DNA of 64,000 nt, taken from assembly GCF_000621585.1 (NCBI RefSeq), contig NZ_KK211309.1, positions 312,244-376,243 on the forward strand, in the 5' to 3' direction. This document shows positions 17,594 to 26,963 of this stretch, one piece after another. Positions within the stretch are counted from its first letter, which is position 1, and each line of letters opens with the position of its first letter. The DNA is from [Eubacterium] cellulosolvens LD2006. GTDB taxonomy: Bacteria > Bacillota > Clostridia > Lachnospirales > Lachnospiraceae. Made by a program: the position numbers and the translations under genes. The notes under the pieces are model-generated. The model saw nothing but the letters and a program-made list of their open reading frames with translations, made no database searches and was not told where the DNA came from.

Positions 17594-18385
17594 TTACTCA
17601 GCAGAATCGTCTTCCTCAATACGGAGTTTCGCAACGGTTTCTCTGATCTGGTTGACGATCTGTTCGATGTTCTTATTCGCCTCGGAACTGTTCTCGGAAA
17701 GCTTTTCAACTTCCTCTGCTACAACTGCGAAGCCTTTGCCGGCCTGACCGACTCTTGCGGCCTCGATGCTGGCGTTGATTGCAACAATCTTTTGTCTCTT
17801 CTGGATATTCTGAAGAACGCCGTTGCAGTCGCTGATCTTCTTGATGAGCTCCTCGGTTTCCTGGATTCCGGTTGAAAACTGCTCCATATGGATGGCTTTG
17901 AAATGCTCGCTGTGTTTTGTGGATACATAACTCATAATGGAAGTCTGCAGAATATGGAAAGCTGCTTCAATCTCTTTCTGCGTTCTCTGCGGCATCCGGT
18001 CGATCGCCTCCAGATACTGTTCCGGATTTACGCCGATCTCTTTAGCATTCATACGAAGAAGAGAGTGATCAGGTCTTGTGACAATGGCCTGTCCGCCGAT
18101 CACGCGCCCGAAGTTTTCATTTCCGATCTTCAGATCGAAGGAGAATTCAGTCAGACCGGTATGGCATTCGTAGATGCCCTTGCCTTCGCGGTCGCATTTC
18201 TCACATCTGTGTTTTCCTTCGCCGGTACCTCTTGCGCAGTGTGTGCAGAAATCCTTGTAGTTGAACAGCTCTGAGATGTACTGTCCGTTCGGATCCATGA
18301 TCGTACAGCCAAGTCCGGTAGATACAGCCCAATCACTGAGAATGGATTTTAATTCTTTCATATCACAAAATTCCTGAAGCTTCAT
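17594..18385 (-). CDS. Soluble chemoreceptor-like protein with PocR sensor domain and short MCP signalling domain
   Basis: 263 residues from the ATG at 18385, chosen over an in-frame TTG six codons upstream because that TTG overlaps the GGAGG ribosome site. Residues 1-150 form a PocR-type ligand domain with a Cys cluster ([24 protein letters not shown]). Residues 190-255 are the tip of a methyl-accepting chemotaxis signalling hairpin: [20 protein letters not shown], then [20 protein letters not shown]. There is no membrane segment and too little helix for methylation sites. It may report a small organic ligand or redox state to CheA/CheW, whose genes are not in this window. Confidence 0.85.
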   Translation of the reverse strand: MKLQEFCDMKELKSILSDWAVSTGLGCTIMDPNGQYISELFNYKDFCTHCARGTGEGKHRCEKCDREGKGIYECHTGLTEFSFDLKIGNENFGRVIGGQAIVTRPDHSLLRMNAKEIGVNPEQYLEAIDRMPQRTQKEIEAAFHILQTSIMSYVSTKHSEHFKAIHMEQFSTGIQETEELIKKISDCNGVLQNIQKRQKIVAINASIEAARVGQAGKGFAVVAEEVEKLSENSSEANKNIEQIVNQIRETVAKLRIEEDDSAE

Positions 18386-18683
18386 TATCTGATCGTCCTC
18401 CAATGATTAATTATGTATGAATCAGCTAGAAAAAGATGTAACAAATAACGCGCATCTGGCTGATGCCTCAAAAGTATCCGCAAAAATTTAGGCTGTCCGG
18501 CGTCTCCAGCTCACTGACAGCCCACGTTATTACATGTAATTATTAACGGCAGAAAATGCAGAATTATAAGAAAACGGGCAGAAAAATAACAGCATCGTGA
18601 GGATTTCTGCAAAAATAAACCGCGCCTCGGGATGTATTTGTGCACAATATGAATGATATGAAAAAAATGATTTATATATATTT

Positions 18684-18815
18684 GAAATGCGTCGATAGTA
18701 TCAGTGAAATCCTATGTACAAAATGCCCATACGATGGTATTTGGACGCATTTCGGAGTCGGGGAAGGCGGAGGAACCACGGTTGTACGTTTTTCCCGAAA
18801 CGACTGTAACGGACT
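18684..18815 (+). promoter_or_regulatory. Structured 5' leader of the NlpC/P60 gene, possible riboswitch
   Basis: The perfect 10-bp stem GAAATGCGTC (18684-18693) and GACGCATTTC (18744-18753) encloses 50 bases and is followed by GGCGGAGGAACCACGGTT and CCCGAAACGACTGTAACGG. Pieces resemble the ydaO/yuaA c-di-AMP riboswitch that often precedes cell-wall hydrolases, but the conserved GGGGTGAATC block is not visible, so the class is uncertain. Confidence 0.3.
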
Positions 18816-18842
18816 GTAACATAAAGACAAAGAGAGGTGTTT

Positions 18843-21059
18843 ATGACTTACAGAATACGGCGTATGTTCAATAACTGTCTGCTGATTACATTGAGCGTGG
18901 GGCTGACGGTGTCGCTGCCATTATCCGCAACGGCAGCGCCTGCGGACAGCGGACAGGGGCAGGTTTCCGAGGAGAACGCAGATCAGACCGGGGGAAATGT
19001 CGGAAAGGCATCCGGAGAATCCGCGGATACGGCAGGGAAGGAAGAGAGTACAGAGAGCGCGGATGATTCCGGGGACGGGCAGACCAGAGACCGTGACACC
19101 ATAGAGCAGGAGATCGAGAACAATCAGGTCAGAATTGATACTCTGCTGGAAGAAGTCAACGGGTATGACGAGAAGAAGAACAGTCTGCTGGAGGATCTTA
19201 GGGCGGATGACAGACAGAGGCTTCTTTGTCTTGCGGCAATTATGGCCGGCGAAGACGCGATTGAGATTAAGCGGGAAGAGAAAGAGCAGGCGCAGAGACG
19301 GCTGAAGAAAGCCGCGAAGCGCAAACGGGAGGCTCAGAAGAACTTCAACGACGGGGACAGGTCGTTTGCGTCAGCCGGAGAATACCGCGCGTCCATCAGC
19401 GAATATCTGAAAGCGGATCAGGCGCTGAGGCTTCGCACATCGGAGCTTCGGACACTTGAGAGAGAACAGAAAGCGCTCCAGAAGGAGATGGACAGGGCAG
19501 AGAAAGAGACCGGCTCTGCGGACGAGGCGGAAAAATCGGCCGAAGGGACGGCTTCTTCGAAGAAAGCAGGGACGAACAGTCAATCAGAAGAAACAAAAGC
19601 TGTGAAAGGCACAAAAGAAGCCGCAACAGCCACAAAAGACACAAAAAACTCAAAAGACAGCAAAGACACAGAAGATACGACGGAAAGAGGCAGAAACGAA
19701 AAGACACAGGGCGGGAAAGCGGATGAGACAGGGGACAGTTTGAACGTGCTCTCGGACAGTGCGGCAGACGAAGCGAACCCTGACGCGCTGAAGATGGCTG
19801 AGAAGCTCAAGAACACCTCTGTGCAGAGTACCTCTTCCGGCGCGAGAGTGTCCGTGTCGTCAAAGCCGGATCTCTCGGAGACTCCGGCGGCGAACCCGCA
19901 GGCGGGGGCGTCAGTTTCGGATACAACGGCCTCAGATACAACAGCTTCAGAGGCTGCGGCTTCGGACACAGCATCTCCGGACACAGCGGCATCGGATGCG
20001 GCAACTTCCAATACAGAGACTCCGGCAGGCGATACTTCCGGTGCGAAGCCGCAGGATGAAACGACACAGACTACAGCGACTCCGGAAGGAGAGCCATCGG
20101 AGGCGGATCCGAAGGAGCAGAAGACAGAGACAGCCGCAGACGCTCCGGAAACAACCGATTCCAATTCGGAGACGCAGGGCTCGGCGCAGGATCAGGAGCT
20201 GTCGGAGAGTGGCTCGCAGGCTGAGAAAGGCGACAGGAAAGAGCTGGTCGATCTCACGGAGGAAGAATTCCGGAAAAGAGCCCGTGAATACTATATCGCG
20301 GCGGACAGACAGAACCGGGTGATCGAAGATGTGCAGACGATTCAGAGTAAAGTAGAGAAGGATCAGGCGGAGATCGACGCGCTGGATCAGGCGGAACAGG
20401 AAGAAGCGGAAGCAGAGCAGCAGGAGAATCAGTCGCAATCGGGGACGGCTCAGACGGTCACTCCGAATTCCAATGTATATTACGGATCGACCGGAACATA
20501 CGGAACCTACAATCCGTATTCCTTATACGGAAGTCAGTACGGACTCTACGGGAATAACGGAAACAGCGGACTTCTCGGTACACTTTACAGTTCTCTTTTC
20601 GGAACCTCGGGAAGCACGACTTATCCGAACCTGTACTCGGGAATATACGGGGCGTCGCCCCCGAACTATTACTCGAATCCCTATGCGGCATACGGCACTA
20701 TGACATCATCGGCCGCGATGGGACAGGCGGTTGCGAACTACGCCCTGCAGTTTGTGGGGCGACCTTATGTGTGGGGAGGAACGTCGCTGACCAGCGGCTG
20801 CGACTGTTCCGGATTTGTTCAGCAGGTATTCAAGGCCTTCGGCGTCGAACTTACCAGAACGACGTATACCCAGGCGAAAGAGGGAACCGAGGTGAGCTAT
20901 ACACAGATGCAGCCGGGAGATGTGATCAACTACGGATCGCACACGGCCATATATATCGGCAATAACAGGATCGTTCATGCGGCGAATGAAGACGAGGGAA
21001 TCATAGTCTCTGACAATCCCGCATATAAGCCGATTCTGACAATTCGTAGATATGTGTAA
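18843..21059 (+). CDS. Secreted NlpC/P60 cell-wall peptidase with long low-complexity linker
   Basis: 738 residues from the ATG at 18843 (AGAGGT five bases upstream). A Sec signal peptide covers about 1-31 (basic start, hydrophobic core, ATA-A cleavage region). Residues 60-220 are charged coiled coil; 220-480 are Ser/Thr/Ala/Asp/Glu-rich with TTASDTTAS-type repeats; 540-610 are rich in Tyr/Gly/Asn/Ser. The C-terminal NlpC/P60 domain (about 615-738) has the catalytic Cys in GCDCSGFVQ, His in SHTAIYIG and the IVHAANE segment. It should cut peptide cross-links of peptidoglycan outside the cell, perhaps in cell separation. It is monocistronic and lies directly upstream of the flagellar operon. 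Confidence 0.9.
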   Translation: MTYRIRRMFNNCLLITLSVGLTVSLPLSATAAPADSGQGQVSEENADQTGGNVGKASGESADTAGKEESTESADDSGDGQTRDRDTIEQEIENNQVRIDTLLEEVNGYDEKKNSLLEDLRADDRQRLLCLAAIMAGEDAIEIKREEKEQAQRRLKKAAKRKREAQKNFNDGDRSFASAGEYRASISEYLKADQALRLRTSELRTLEREQKALQKEMDRAEKETGSADEAEKSAEGTASSKKAGTNSQSEETKAVKGTKEAATATKDTKNSKDSKDTEDTTERGRNEKTQGGKADETGDSLNVLSDSAADEANPDALKMAEKLKNTSVQSTSSGARVSVSSKPDLSETPAANPQAGASVSDTTASDTTASEAAASDTASPDTAASDAATSNTETPAGDTSGAKPQDETTQTTATPEGEPSEADPKEQKTETAADAPETTDSNSETQGSAQDQELSESGSQAEKGDRKELVDLTEEEFRKRAREYYIAADRQNRVIEDVQTIQSKVEKDQAEIDALDQAEQEEAEAEQQENQSQSGTAQTVTPNSNVYYGSTGTYGTYNPYSLYGSQYGLYGNNGNSGLLGTLYSSLFGTSGSTTYPNLYSGIYGASPPNYYSNPYAAYGTMTSSAAMGQAVANYALQFVGRPYVWGGTSLTSGCDCSGFVQQVFKAFGVELTRTTYTQAKEGTEVSYTQMQPGDVINYGSHTAIYIGNNRIVHAANEDEGIIVSDNPAYKPILTIRRYV

Positions 21060-21320
21060 TGAATGGTGGCAATGTATGTGAATAATTGATAACTCTGGTC
21101 ACATGCTTTCACCGGTATTTGTGGCTGAACGGTTGCTTGTACATTATTTCTTGTGCATGTTGCACATTTCTGCAGATTCATAATTGCTGACAGAGAATCG
21201 AAAACAAGACGAAATTATCGGTGTATGTCTTTGATTGAAGAAAAATATCGGATTGGTATATCACCTCAAAGTCACACAATTGAAGCCGTAAATATTTTTG
21301 ACGAACTTTATCTCACCATG
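21060..21320. other. Intergenic stretch without a recognisable gene
   Basis: About 260 bases with a small open frame (21153-21353) that lacks a ribosome site and runs into the promoter of the flagellar operon. No terminator with a clear T tract was found for the NlpC/P60 gene. Confidence 0.4.
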
Positions 21321-21349
21321 TTGAATTTGGGACGGAATCCAAATATAAT
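21321..21349 (+). promoter_or_regulatory. SigA-type promoter of the main flagellar operon
   Basis: TTGAAT (21321-21326), exactly 17 bases, TATAAT (21344-21349). Transcription would start near 21356, about 105 bases before the c-di-GMP riboswitch. Confidence 0.7.
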
Positions 21350-21461
21350 GTAAATAAGTCAAAAGTTTAGACGTGATACATGTGCGATCCCGGCGGTCGG
21401 GACGACGTCGGTATGTATTGTGTCCCATAATAGAAAATTCACATACTTGTCCGTGATAGGA

Positions 21462-21536
21462 CTTCAAATCAAAGGCAAAACAGACGAAAGTCTGTGACGC
21501 AAAACTATAGGGGCCGAAATAGCCAGCCAGTTGCAT
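21462..21536 (+). promoter_or_regulatory. c-di-GMP-I (GEMM) riboswitch aptamer
   Basis: The conserved elements occur in order: AAGGCAAA, a stem CAGAC-GAAA-GTCTG with GNRA tetraloop, GACGCAAA, GGGGCC, GAAAT, AGCCAGCCAG and TTGC, which closes with the GCAA of the first block. This is the class that binds c-di-GMP; a member sits before the flgB operon of Clostridioides difficile. It precedes fliE and the whole main flagellar operon. Confidence 0.85.
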
Positions 21537-21583
21537 TCATGATTGTGTTCTTACGCAGGGAGTTTCTTCTTACGTGCAATTAG

Positions 21584-21615
21584 GCATCTGGCTTTATCGG
21601 CTGGGTGCTTTTTTT
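21584..21615 (+). terminator. Riboswitch-controlled terminator
   Basis: The stem GCATCTGGC (21584-21592) with GGCTGGGTGC (21599-21608) is followed by seven T. The upstream GCAA and CTGGC can instead pair with TTGC and GCCAG of the aptamer's 3' side (21521-21534), giving a plausible antiterminator. Ligand binding would then favour termination (off switch); this direction is inferred. Confidence 0.75.
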
Positions 21616-21684
21616 GAAACATACTGTTCCAAACAGGCCCGGAACAGCCGTTTGGACATGGAGGTCCACACCAAAAAAGGAATC

Positions 21685-22044
21685 ATGAATATGAAAATGG
21701 GAGAGATTACAACGGGTTTCATTACCCCGATGAAACCATGGAAATGGACAAGGTCAGGGGTCATTTCTACAAACGATTCAAACAGACAGGCCGGCGCTTC
21801 ATCCACAGTCAGCGGTTCCGGTCAGATACCCTTTCAGAACGTATTTCAGACTGCAATTGAACAGGTGAAGGAGACACAGGCTGATGTTGAGAACAAGCAG
21901 TACCTGCTTGCGACAGGTCAGCTGGAGGACGCTCATACTCTGCCCATTGCAGAAAGCAAAGCACAGATTTCACTGGATATGATGATTTCCCTTCGCAATA
22001 AAGCTCTTGAATCATACAACGAGTTGATTAAGATGAACCTCTGA
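21685..22044 (+). CDS. fliE: Flagellar hook-basal body protein FliE
   Basis: 119 residues from the ATG at 21685, with AAAAAAGG just upstream; two further in-frame ATGs within five codons are alternatives. The C-terminal half is typical FliE: VKETQADVENKQYLL, then IAESKAQISLDMMISLRNK and a final SYNELIKMNL, which is the conserved end. FliE links the MS ring to the rod and is an early export substrate. It is the first gene of the main operon, directly after the riboswitch terminator. Usual neighbours flgB and flgC do not precede it: flgC lies 13 kb downstream and flgB is not seen. Confidence 0.9.
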   Translation: MNMKMGEITTGFITPMKPWKWTRSGVISTNDSNRQAGASSTVSGSGQIPFQNVFQTAIEQVKETQADVENKQYLLATGQLEDAHTLPIAESKAQISLDMMISLRNKALESYNELIKMNL

Positions 22045-22106
22045 CAGTCGGCGTGAGACGTCTTCTTCGTGAGACGTCATCAAGATGAAGCTTTGAGGAA
22101 TGAATC

Positions 22107-23792
22107 GTGAAAATCCTAAACAAACTCAAGGAAACCTGGCAGCAGCTGTCGGCTATGGCGAGGAGACTCCTGATCATTGTTTTGGTGGGAGCCGTTGCGT
22201 TTGTCGTTATAGGCATCGTTCTGCTGAATCAGAAGAAGACAACTGAATACACAACGCTTTTCACCGGGCTGAACCAGGAGGAATCACGGGAGATCGTGAC
22301 GATGATTCAGGAGGAGGGAAAGCTGTATCTCTACGATGCGGCGTCAGGAACGATTCAGGTTCCCGTAGAGCAGGCGGACAGGCTCCGCGCGGACATTCTG
22401 AGCAAGGGATATCCCAAGAGTGGTTTTACGTACAGTATGTACGTGGGAAATTCCGGAATTATGGCGACAGAATCGGATAAGGAGCAGTATACCCTGTACG
22501 ATCTTCAGGATCGACTGGGAGCGACGATCCGTCTTTTCGACGGGGTGCAGGACGCGAAAGTCACGATTGCACAGGCTGACGATGACGGCTACGTGCTGGA
22601 TGAGGACGGAGATACAAAGAGCAGCAGTGATGATGACGTCAATGCGTCAGCTTCGGTCGTCGTCACGATGCTGAGAGGCTCGGAACTCACAGAGAAGAAT
22701 GCCGACGCGATCCGTAATCTTGTGGCAAGATCGGTGCGGGGCATCAACTTCACGAATGTGTCCGTTTTTGACGCGGCTACGATGCAGGAGATCGGCGGAA
22801 ACGCGGATGACGAATCGGCAAGCTCCGAAGCCGTCAACGAACTCACGAAACAGGTTGAGAATAATATTGCAGCGAATGTAAAGAAGGTTCTGGCAAAGCT
22901 CTATCACATGGAGAATGTGGAGGTTGCGGTCAGAGGAAAGCTGGATACATCCACCCTTCTTTCAGAGAATACACAGTATAGTGTTCCGGTACAGGCGGAT
23001 TCCACAGACAAAGAAGGTCTTCTGGATCACGAGGAAGATGCGAGCGCGTACACCGGACCGGGAGCGGCAACAGCCGCCGGAGTAGCGGGTACCGACGCGA
23101 ACGCCGATACGCCGAGATATACAACAGAAGACGGAACAAGCGGAGACGAATACAGTAGCTTTGATACATCCACATCCAGACAGTGGCTGTACAACACGTT
23201 GAAAGAACAGGTACAGAGAAATCCGGGAACACTTCAGGACTGTACCGTTGCCGTTGTCATTGACACGGAGGACACAAGCGTCGACGAGGACGATCTGATC
23301 AATCTCGTGGCGGACGCCGCCGGCATTTCCAGAGAAGACGCGCCGCAGAAGATTACCGTGGTTCGTTCGGCAATTCCGAAGGCGACTGCGACACCGACAC
23401 CTGAACCTGAGGATAACTCGGAGGCAGAAGAACAGCAGATGATCATGATTGCTGCCGCTGTGGGAGCATTCCTCCTTCTCCTTCTGATCATCCTTATTAT
23501 CAGGGGAAAGAAGAAAAAGAAGAAACGCGCAGAGCTCGAGGCACAGCTTGCCGCAGAGCAGGAAGAGGCAGAGCGCCTGGCAGCAGAGGCGGAAGCAGAA
23601 GCTGCCGCTCAGAAAGAGAAAGAGCTCAGCGAAGAAGAGAGTGTTTCCAACGAGCATATGGCAAGAGGTCAGGAGCTCAAGGACAATATTGGCGAATTCG
23701 TAGAGGAGAACCCTCAGGTTGCAGCGAAACTGATTCAGAGCTGGCTGAGAGAAGGAGACGAAAAGAGTGGAAGGAAGCAGCGTAGAAGATAG
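22107..23792 (+). CDS. fliF: Flagellar MS-ring protein FliF
   Basis: 561 residues from a GTG with GAGGA seven bases upstream. A membrane helix at about 20-40 is followed by the YscJ/FliF ring-building domains (YTTLFTGLNQEES, KSGFTYSMYV, LYDLQDRLGATIRLFDGVQDA), a variable acidic extracytoplasmic loop (about 285-360), the second helix (about 450-472) and a Glu/Ala-rich cytoplasmic tail. The last 30 residues (NIGEFVEENPQVAAKLIQSW) are the FliG-binding segment. It forms the MS ring that anchors the motor. The 3' end overlaps fliG by 26 bases. Confidence 0.95.
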   Translation: MKILNKLKETWQQLSAMARRLLIIVLVGAVAFVVIGIVLLNQKKTTEYTTLFTGLNQEESREIVTMIQEEGKLYLYDAASGTIQVPVEQADRLRADILSKGYPKSGFTYSMYVGNSGIMATESDKEQYTLYDLQDRLGATIRLFDGVQDAKVTIAQADDDGYVLDEDGDTKSSSDDDVNASASVVVTMLRGSELTEKNADAIRNLVARSVRGINFTNVSVFDAATMQEIGGNADDESASSEAVNELTKQVENNIAANVKKVLAKLYHMENVEVAVRGKLDTSTLLSENTQYSVPVQADSTDKEGLLDHEEDASAYTGPGAATAAGVAGTDANADTPRYTTEDGTSGDEYSSFDTSTSRQWLYNTLKEQVQRNPGTLQDCTVAVVIDTEDTSVDEDDLINLVADAAGISREDAPQKITVVRSAIPKATATPTPEPEDNSEAEEQQMIMIAAAVGAFLLLLLIILIIRGKKKKKKRAELEAQLAAEQEEAERLAAEAEAEAAAQKEKELSEEESVSNEHMARGQELKDNIGEFVEENPQVAAKLIQSWLREGDEKSGRKQRRR

Positions 23793-24828
23793 CAGCACCA
23801 ACAAACCCGATATAGCGACGATGGCCTGGATGAGCAACAAGCAGAAAGCTGCGCTCGTCATCGTATCTCTGGGAGCCGAGAAGGCCTCTCAGATCTACAA
23901 ATACCTGCAGGAGCGGGATATCGAGGAACTCACCTATGAGGTTGCGAAACTCGGATCGAGCACAAACTCTCAGGTAGAGGGAGCCCTCGATGAATTCTAC
24001 AAACTCTGTGTGACACACAAGATGATGACGGACGGCGGTCTGGAATACGCCAGAAACGTTCTCGAGAAAGCGTTCGGAGAGTCGACAGCCAGAAATCTTC
24101 TGGACAAGGTATCAAAGACGCTTCAGTCCAGACCGTTCAACTTCCTCAGCAAGGGAGATCCGAAGGCTCTGATCTCCCTGATGCAGAACGAGAGACCGCA
24201 GGTTATCGCTCTGATCATTTCCTATCTGGATGCGGAAGTAGCGGCAAGCGTAATGATGAATCTTCCGGAGGACAAGAGAATCGATACGATCTCCGCCATG
24301 GCGAAGATGGATCGCGTATCACCGGAGGCCATTTCACTGGTAGAGGATGAGATGAAGCGCAAGTTCGATACGATCATCACAAGCGACGAGAACATGAACC
24401 TCGGTGGCCTCGACTTTGCGGCGGATGTCATGAACCACATGGACCGCAGCACAGAGAAGAAGATCTTCGACGAGATGAGCGAGACAGATCCGGATCTTGC
24501 GACAGAGATCAGAGACAGAATGTTCGTATTCGAGGATATCCTCAGTATGGACGACCGCTCGATCCAGAGATTCATCCGCGAGTGCGATACCAAGGATGTT
24601 GTATTCGCTCTGAAGACAGCAACAGAAGACATGAAGACTGTCTTCTTCAACAATATGTCGAAGCGTATGGCTGAGACAGTTACCTCCGATCTGCAGACTG
24701 CTAACAATATCAGGCTCAAAGATGTTGAGGAGGCACAGCAGAAGATTGTTAACCTGATCCGTAAACTGGAGGATCAGGGCGAGCTGATCATCAGTAAGGG
24801 AGGTGGAGAGGATGATATCATCGTCTAA
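23767..24828 (+). CDS. fliG: Flagellar motor switch protein FliG
   Basis: 353 residues from GTG at 23767 (AGGAG nine bases upstream, inside the end of fliF); an ATG 18 codons later lacks a ribosome site. All three FliG domains are present: the N-terminal FliF-binding part (KQKAALVIVSLGAEKASQIY), the middle domain (LSKGDPKALISLMQNERPQ) and the C-terminal torque domain with the charged helix around DDRSIQRFIRECDTKDVVFA. It forms part of the C ring and contacts MotA. Translational coupling to fliF is likely. Confidence 0.95.
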   Translation: MEGSSVEDSSTNKPDIATMAWMSNKQKAALVIVSLGAEKASQIYKYLQERDIEELTYEVAKLGSSTNSQVEGALDEFYKLCVTHKMMTDGGLEYARNVLEKAFGESTARNLLDKVSKTLQSRPFNFLSKGDPKALISLMQNERPQVIALIISYLDAEVAASVMMNLPEDKRIDTISAMAKMDRVSPEAISLVEDEMKRKFDTIITSDENMNLGGLDFAADVMNHMDRSTEKKIFDEMSETDPDLATEIRDRMFVFEDILSMDDRSIQRFIRECDTKDVVFALKTATEDMKTVFFNNMSKRMAETVTSDLQTANNIRLKDVEEAQQKIVNLIRKLEDQGELIISKGGGEDDIIV

Positions 24829-25642
24829 TCGAGTCATTAAGAATAATGAATCGGTGAGGGTGACAAAATTCAATCCTCTGCACGCAGCTCTTTACGCGGA
24901 TGGAGACGGCAGTGTCACAGTGAAATTCCCGGAGATTGGAGCGCTGGAGAAACAGCTCGAAGAAGAGGAGGACGCAAACAATCCGGAACTCTCGGAAGGA
25001 AAACGCGAGGCGCTTCGCATTCTGGAGGATGCAAAGAAAAAGGCCGGGGCAATCCTTGAAGCGGCACAGGAAGAGGCCGAGACCCTTCGAAAAGAAGCCT
25101 CTGAAAAGGGGTACGCGGAGGGACACGAGAAAGGTCTTGAAGAAGGCCGCGTAGAGGGAATCCGGAGATGCGAAGAAGAAGCCGAAGTACAGAACGAAGC
25201 CTTCCGGACAGAGATGACCGAAGCCCTCGGCGCGGTGACGCAGTCCAAGCAGAAAATTCTCGAACGATATATGAATGAACTCAAGGATCTCGCGATTACC
25301 GTCGCGGAAAAGGTGATCCATGTGAGCCTGAACTCGAGCGGAAGGGTCATCGAGCGAATGATCTCAGATGAAGCCGAGAAGCATAAGAAAACCGCCTGGG
25401 TCAAGATCTATATGAACAAGAGAGATTACAGCATGATGGCTGAGACGGACCGGGATATGGTCTCGGAGCTCTCGAACCTTTCGGACAATATCAAATTCGT
25501 CGTCATGGACGACGAGCCGGAGGGATACGCCATCATGGAAACTCCGGAGGAAATCGTGGATCTGAGTGTGAATACACAGCTCAGCAACATTCGGGACAAG
25601 ATCAGAGAAGTTCATCTGGAAGGTCTGGTAGAGGATGTATGA
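24812..25642 (+). CDS. fliH: Flagellar export regulator FliH
   Basis: About 276 residues from ATG at 24812 (a GTG nine bases upstream is possible; both follow a GGAGG site). The middle (about 40-120) is Glu/Lys/Ala-rich coiled coil with the Gly-spaced helix typical of FliH (KGYAEGHEKGLEEGRVEG). The C-terminal domain (about 130-275) binds the ATPase FliI. FliH sits at the cytoplasmic face of the export gate and controls FliI. It overlaps fliG by 17 bases and fliI by 8. Confidence 0.88.
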   Translation: MISSSNRVIKNNESVRVTKFNPLHAALYADGDGSVTVKFPEIGALEKQLEEEEDANNPELSEGKREALRILEDAKKKAGAILEAAQEEAETLRKEASEKGYAEGHEKGLEEGRVEGIRRCEEEAEVQNEAFRTEMTEALGAVTQSKQKILERYMNELKDLAITVAEKVIHVSLNSSGRVIERMISDEAEKHKKTAWVKIYMNKRDYSMMAETDRDMVSELSNLSDNIKFVVMDDEPEGYAIMETPEEIVDLSVNTQLSNIRDKIREVHLEGLVEDV

Positions 25643-26939
25643 GAAAATCAGTGAACTGATCCGAAACGCGGATACAGTCAGCCATATAGGGAAAATTGAA
25701 AATATCATCGGTCTCTCCATGGAAGCCTCCGGAGGAAAATGTTCCATCGGAGACATTGTCGAGATCTACAGTGAGGAGATGGGACGGGAGGTCGCCGCAG
25801 AAGTGGTCGGCTTTCGGGACGGCAGACTTCAGCTGATGACCTATGAATCCAACAACGGCATCACTTCCGGAAGTTTTGTGAGAAACACCGGACACCGTCT
25901 CAGGATTCCCGTCGGCGAATTTCTCAAAGGCAGGATTATCAACGCCATCGGCGAGCCGATCGACGGCAAGGAAGCTTTTCCTTACAACTGCGATTTTTAC
26001 ACCGTGAACTCGGGATACAGCAATCCGCTGAGCAGGCCTCCGATCCGCAATCGCCTGAATATGGGCGTCAAGGCGATCGATGGACTCAATACCATCGGCA
26101 AGGGACAGCGTATCGGAATCTTCGCCGGTTCCGGAGTAGGAAAAAGTACCCTGCTCGGTATGATCGCGAAGAACGTCACGTCCGATCTGAACGTGATCGC
26201 GCTGGTTGGAGAGCGAGGTCGAGAGGTTCTGGAATTTGTGGAGAGGGACTTGGGCCCGGAGGGAATGAAGAGAACCGTTCTCGTTGTGGCGACCTCCGAT
26301 CAGCCGTCGATGATGCGTCTGAAGGCGCCGCTGGTGGCGACGACGATTGCCGAGTATTTCCGGGATCAGGGGATGGATGTTCTTCTCATGATGGATTCGC
26401 TCACACGATTTGCGATGGCGCAGCGTGAGATCGGTCTTGCGACCGGCGAACCGCCGATTGCGAGGGGATATACGCCTTCCATTTATTCCGAGTTCCCGAA
26501 GCTGCTCGAGAGAGCGGGACAGTTCAAGAAGGGATCCATCACCGGAATTTACACGGTACTGGTGGAAGGTGACGATACAAACGAGCCGATCGCCGATACG
26601 GTGCGAGGTATTCTGGACGGACATATTGTTTTGTCCAGGGCGCTGGCAGCACAGAACCACTATCCGGCCATAGACATCGGGGCAAGCATCTCGCGACTGA
26701 TGGTGGAGCTCGTGTCACCGGAACATCGCAAGATGGCGTCCCGCATGAGAAATATTCTCGGTGTCTATCAGAAGAACGCCGATCTGATTGCGATCGGTGC
26801 CTACAAGAAGGGAACAAATCCTTCGCTTGATGAGGCAGTGGAGAAATACGGAGCAATCAACCGGTTCTTGATGCAGGGAACACAGGAGAGTTTTACGTAC
26901 GAGGATACACTAGAAGCGATGCAGACAGCCGTCGGCTGA
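25635..26939 (+). CDS. fliI: Flagellum-specific export ATPase FliI
   Basis: 434 residues, the normal length. F1-beta-like fold: Walker A FAGSGVGKST (about 162-171), GERGREVLEFVE, Walker B VLLMMDSLTRFA and LATGEPPIARGYTPSIY. It energises unfolding of flagellar substrates at the export gate with FliH and FliJ. No truncation or odd residue seen. Confidence 0.96.
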   Translation: MYEKISELIRNADTVSHIGKIENIIGLSMEASGGKCSIGDIVEIYSEEMGREVAAEVVGFRDGRLQLMTYESNNGITSGSFVRNTGHRLRIPVGEFLKGRIINAIGEPIDGKEAFPYNCDFYTVNSGYSNPLSRPPIRNRLNMGVKAIDGLNTIGKGQRIGIFAGSGVGKSTLLGMIAKNVTSDLNVIALVGERGREVLEFVERDLGPEGMKRTVLVVATSDQPSMMRLKAPLVATTIAEYFRDQGMDVLLMMDSLTRFAMAQREIGLATGEPPIARGYTPSIYSEFPKLLERAGQFKKGSITGIYTVLVEGDDTNEPIADTVRGILDGHIVLSRALAAQNHYPAIDIGASISRLMVELVSPEHRKMASRMRNILGVYQKNADLIAIGAYKKGTNPSLDEAVEKYGAINRFLMQGTQESFTYEDTLEAMQTAVG

Positions 26940-26963
26940 TGACAGAGCGGAAAGGATGGCAGC

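Noticed and set aside
19560-20240. Ser/Thr/Ala-rich stretch as a frameshifted or foreign segment
   Set aside because: The frame is unbroken from signal peptide to NlpC/P60 domain; low-complexity linkers are usual in such wall proteins.
21153-21353. Possible 66-residue protein before the flagellar operon
   Set aside because: No ribosome site, and its end overlaps the -10 box of the fliE promoter.
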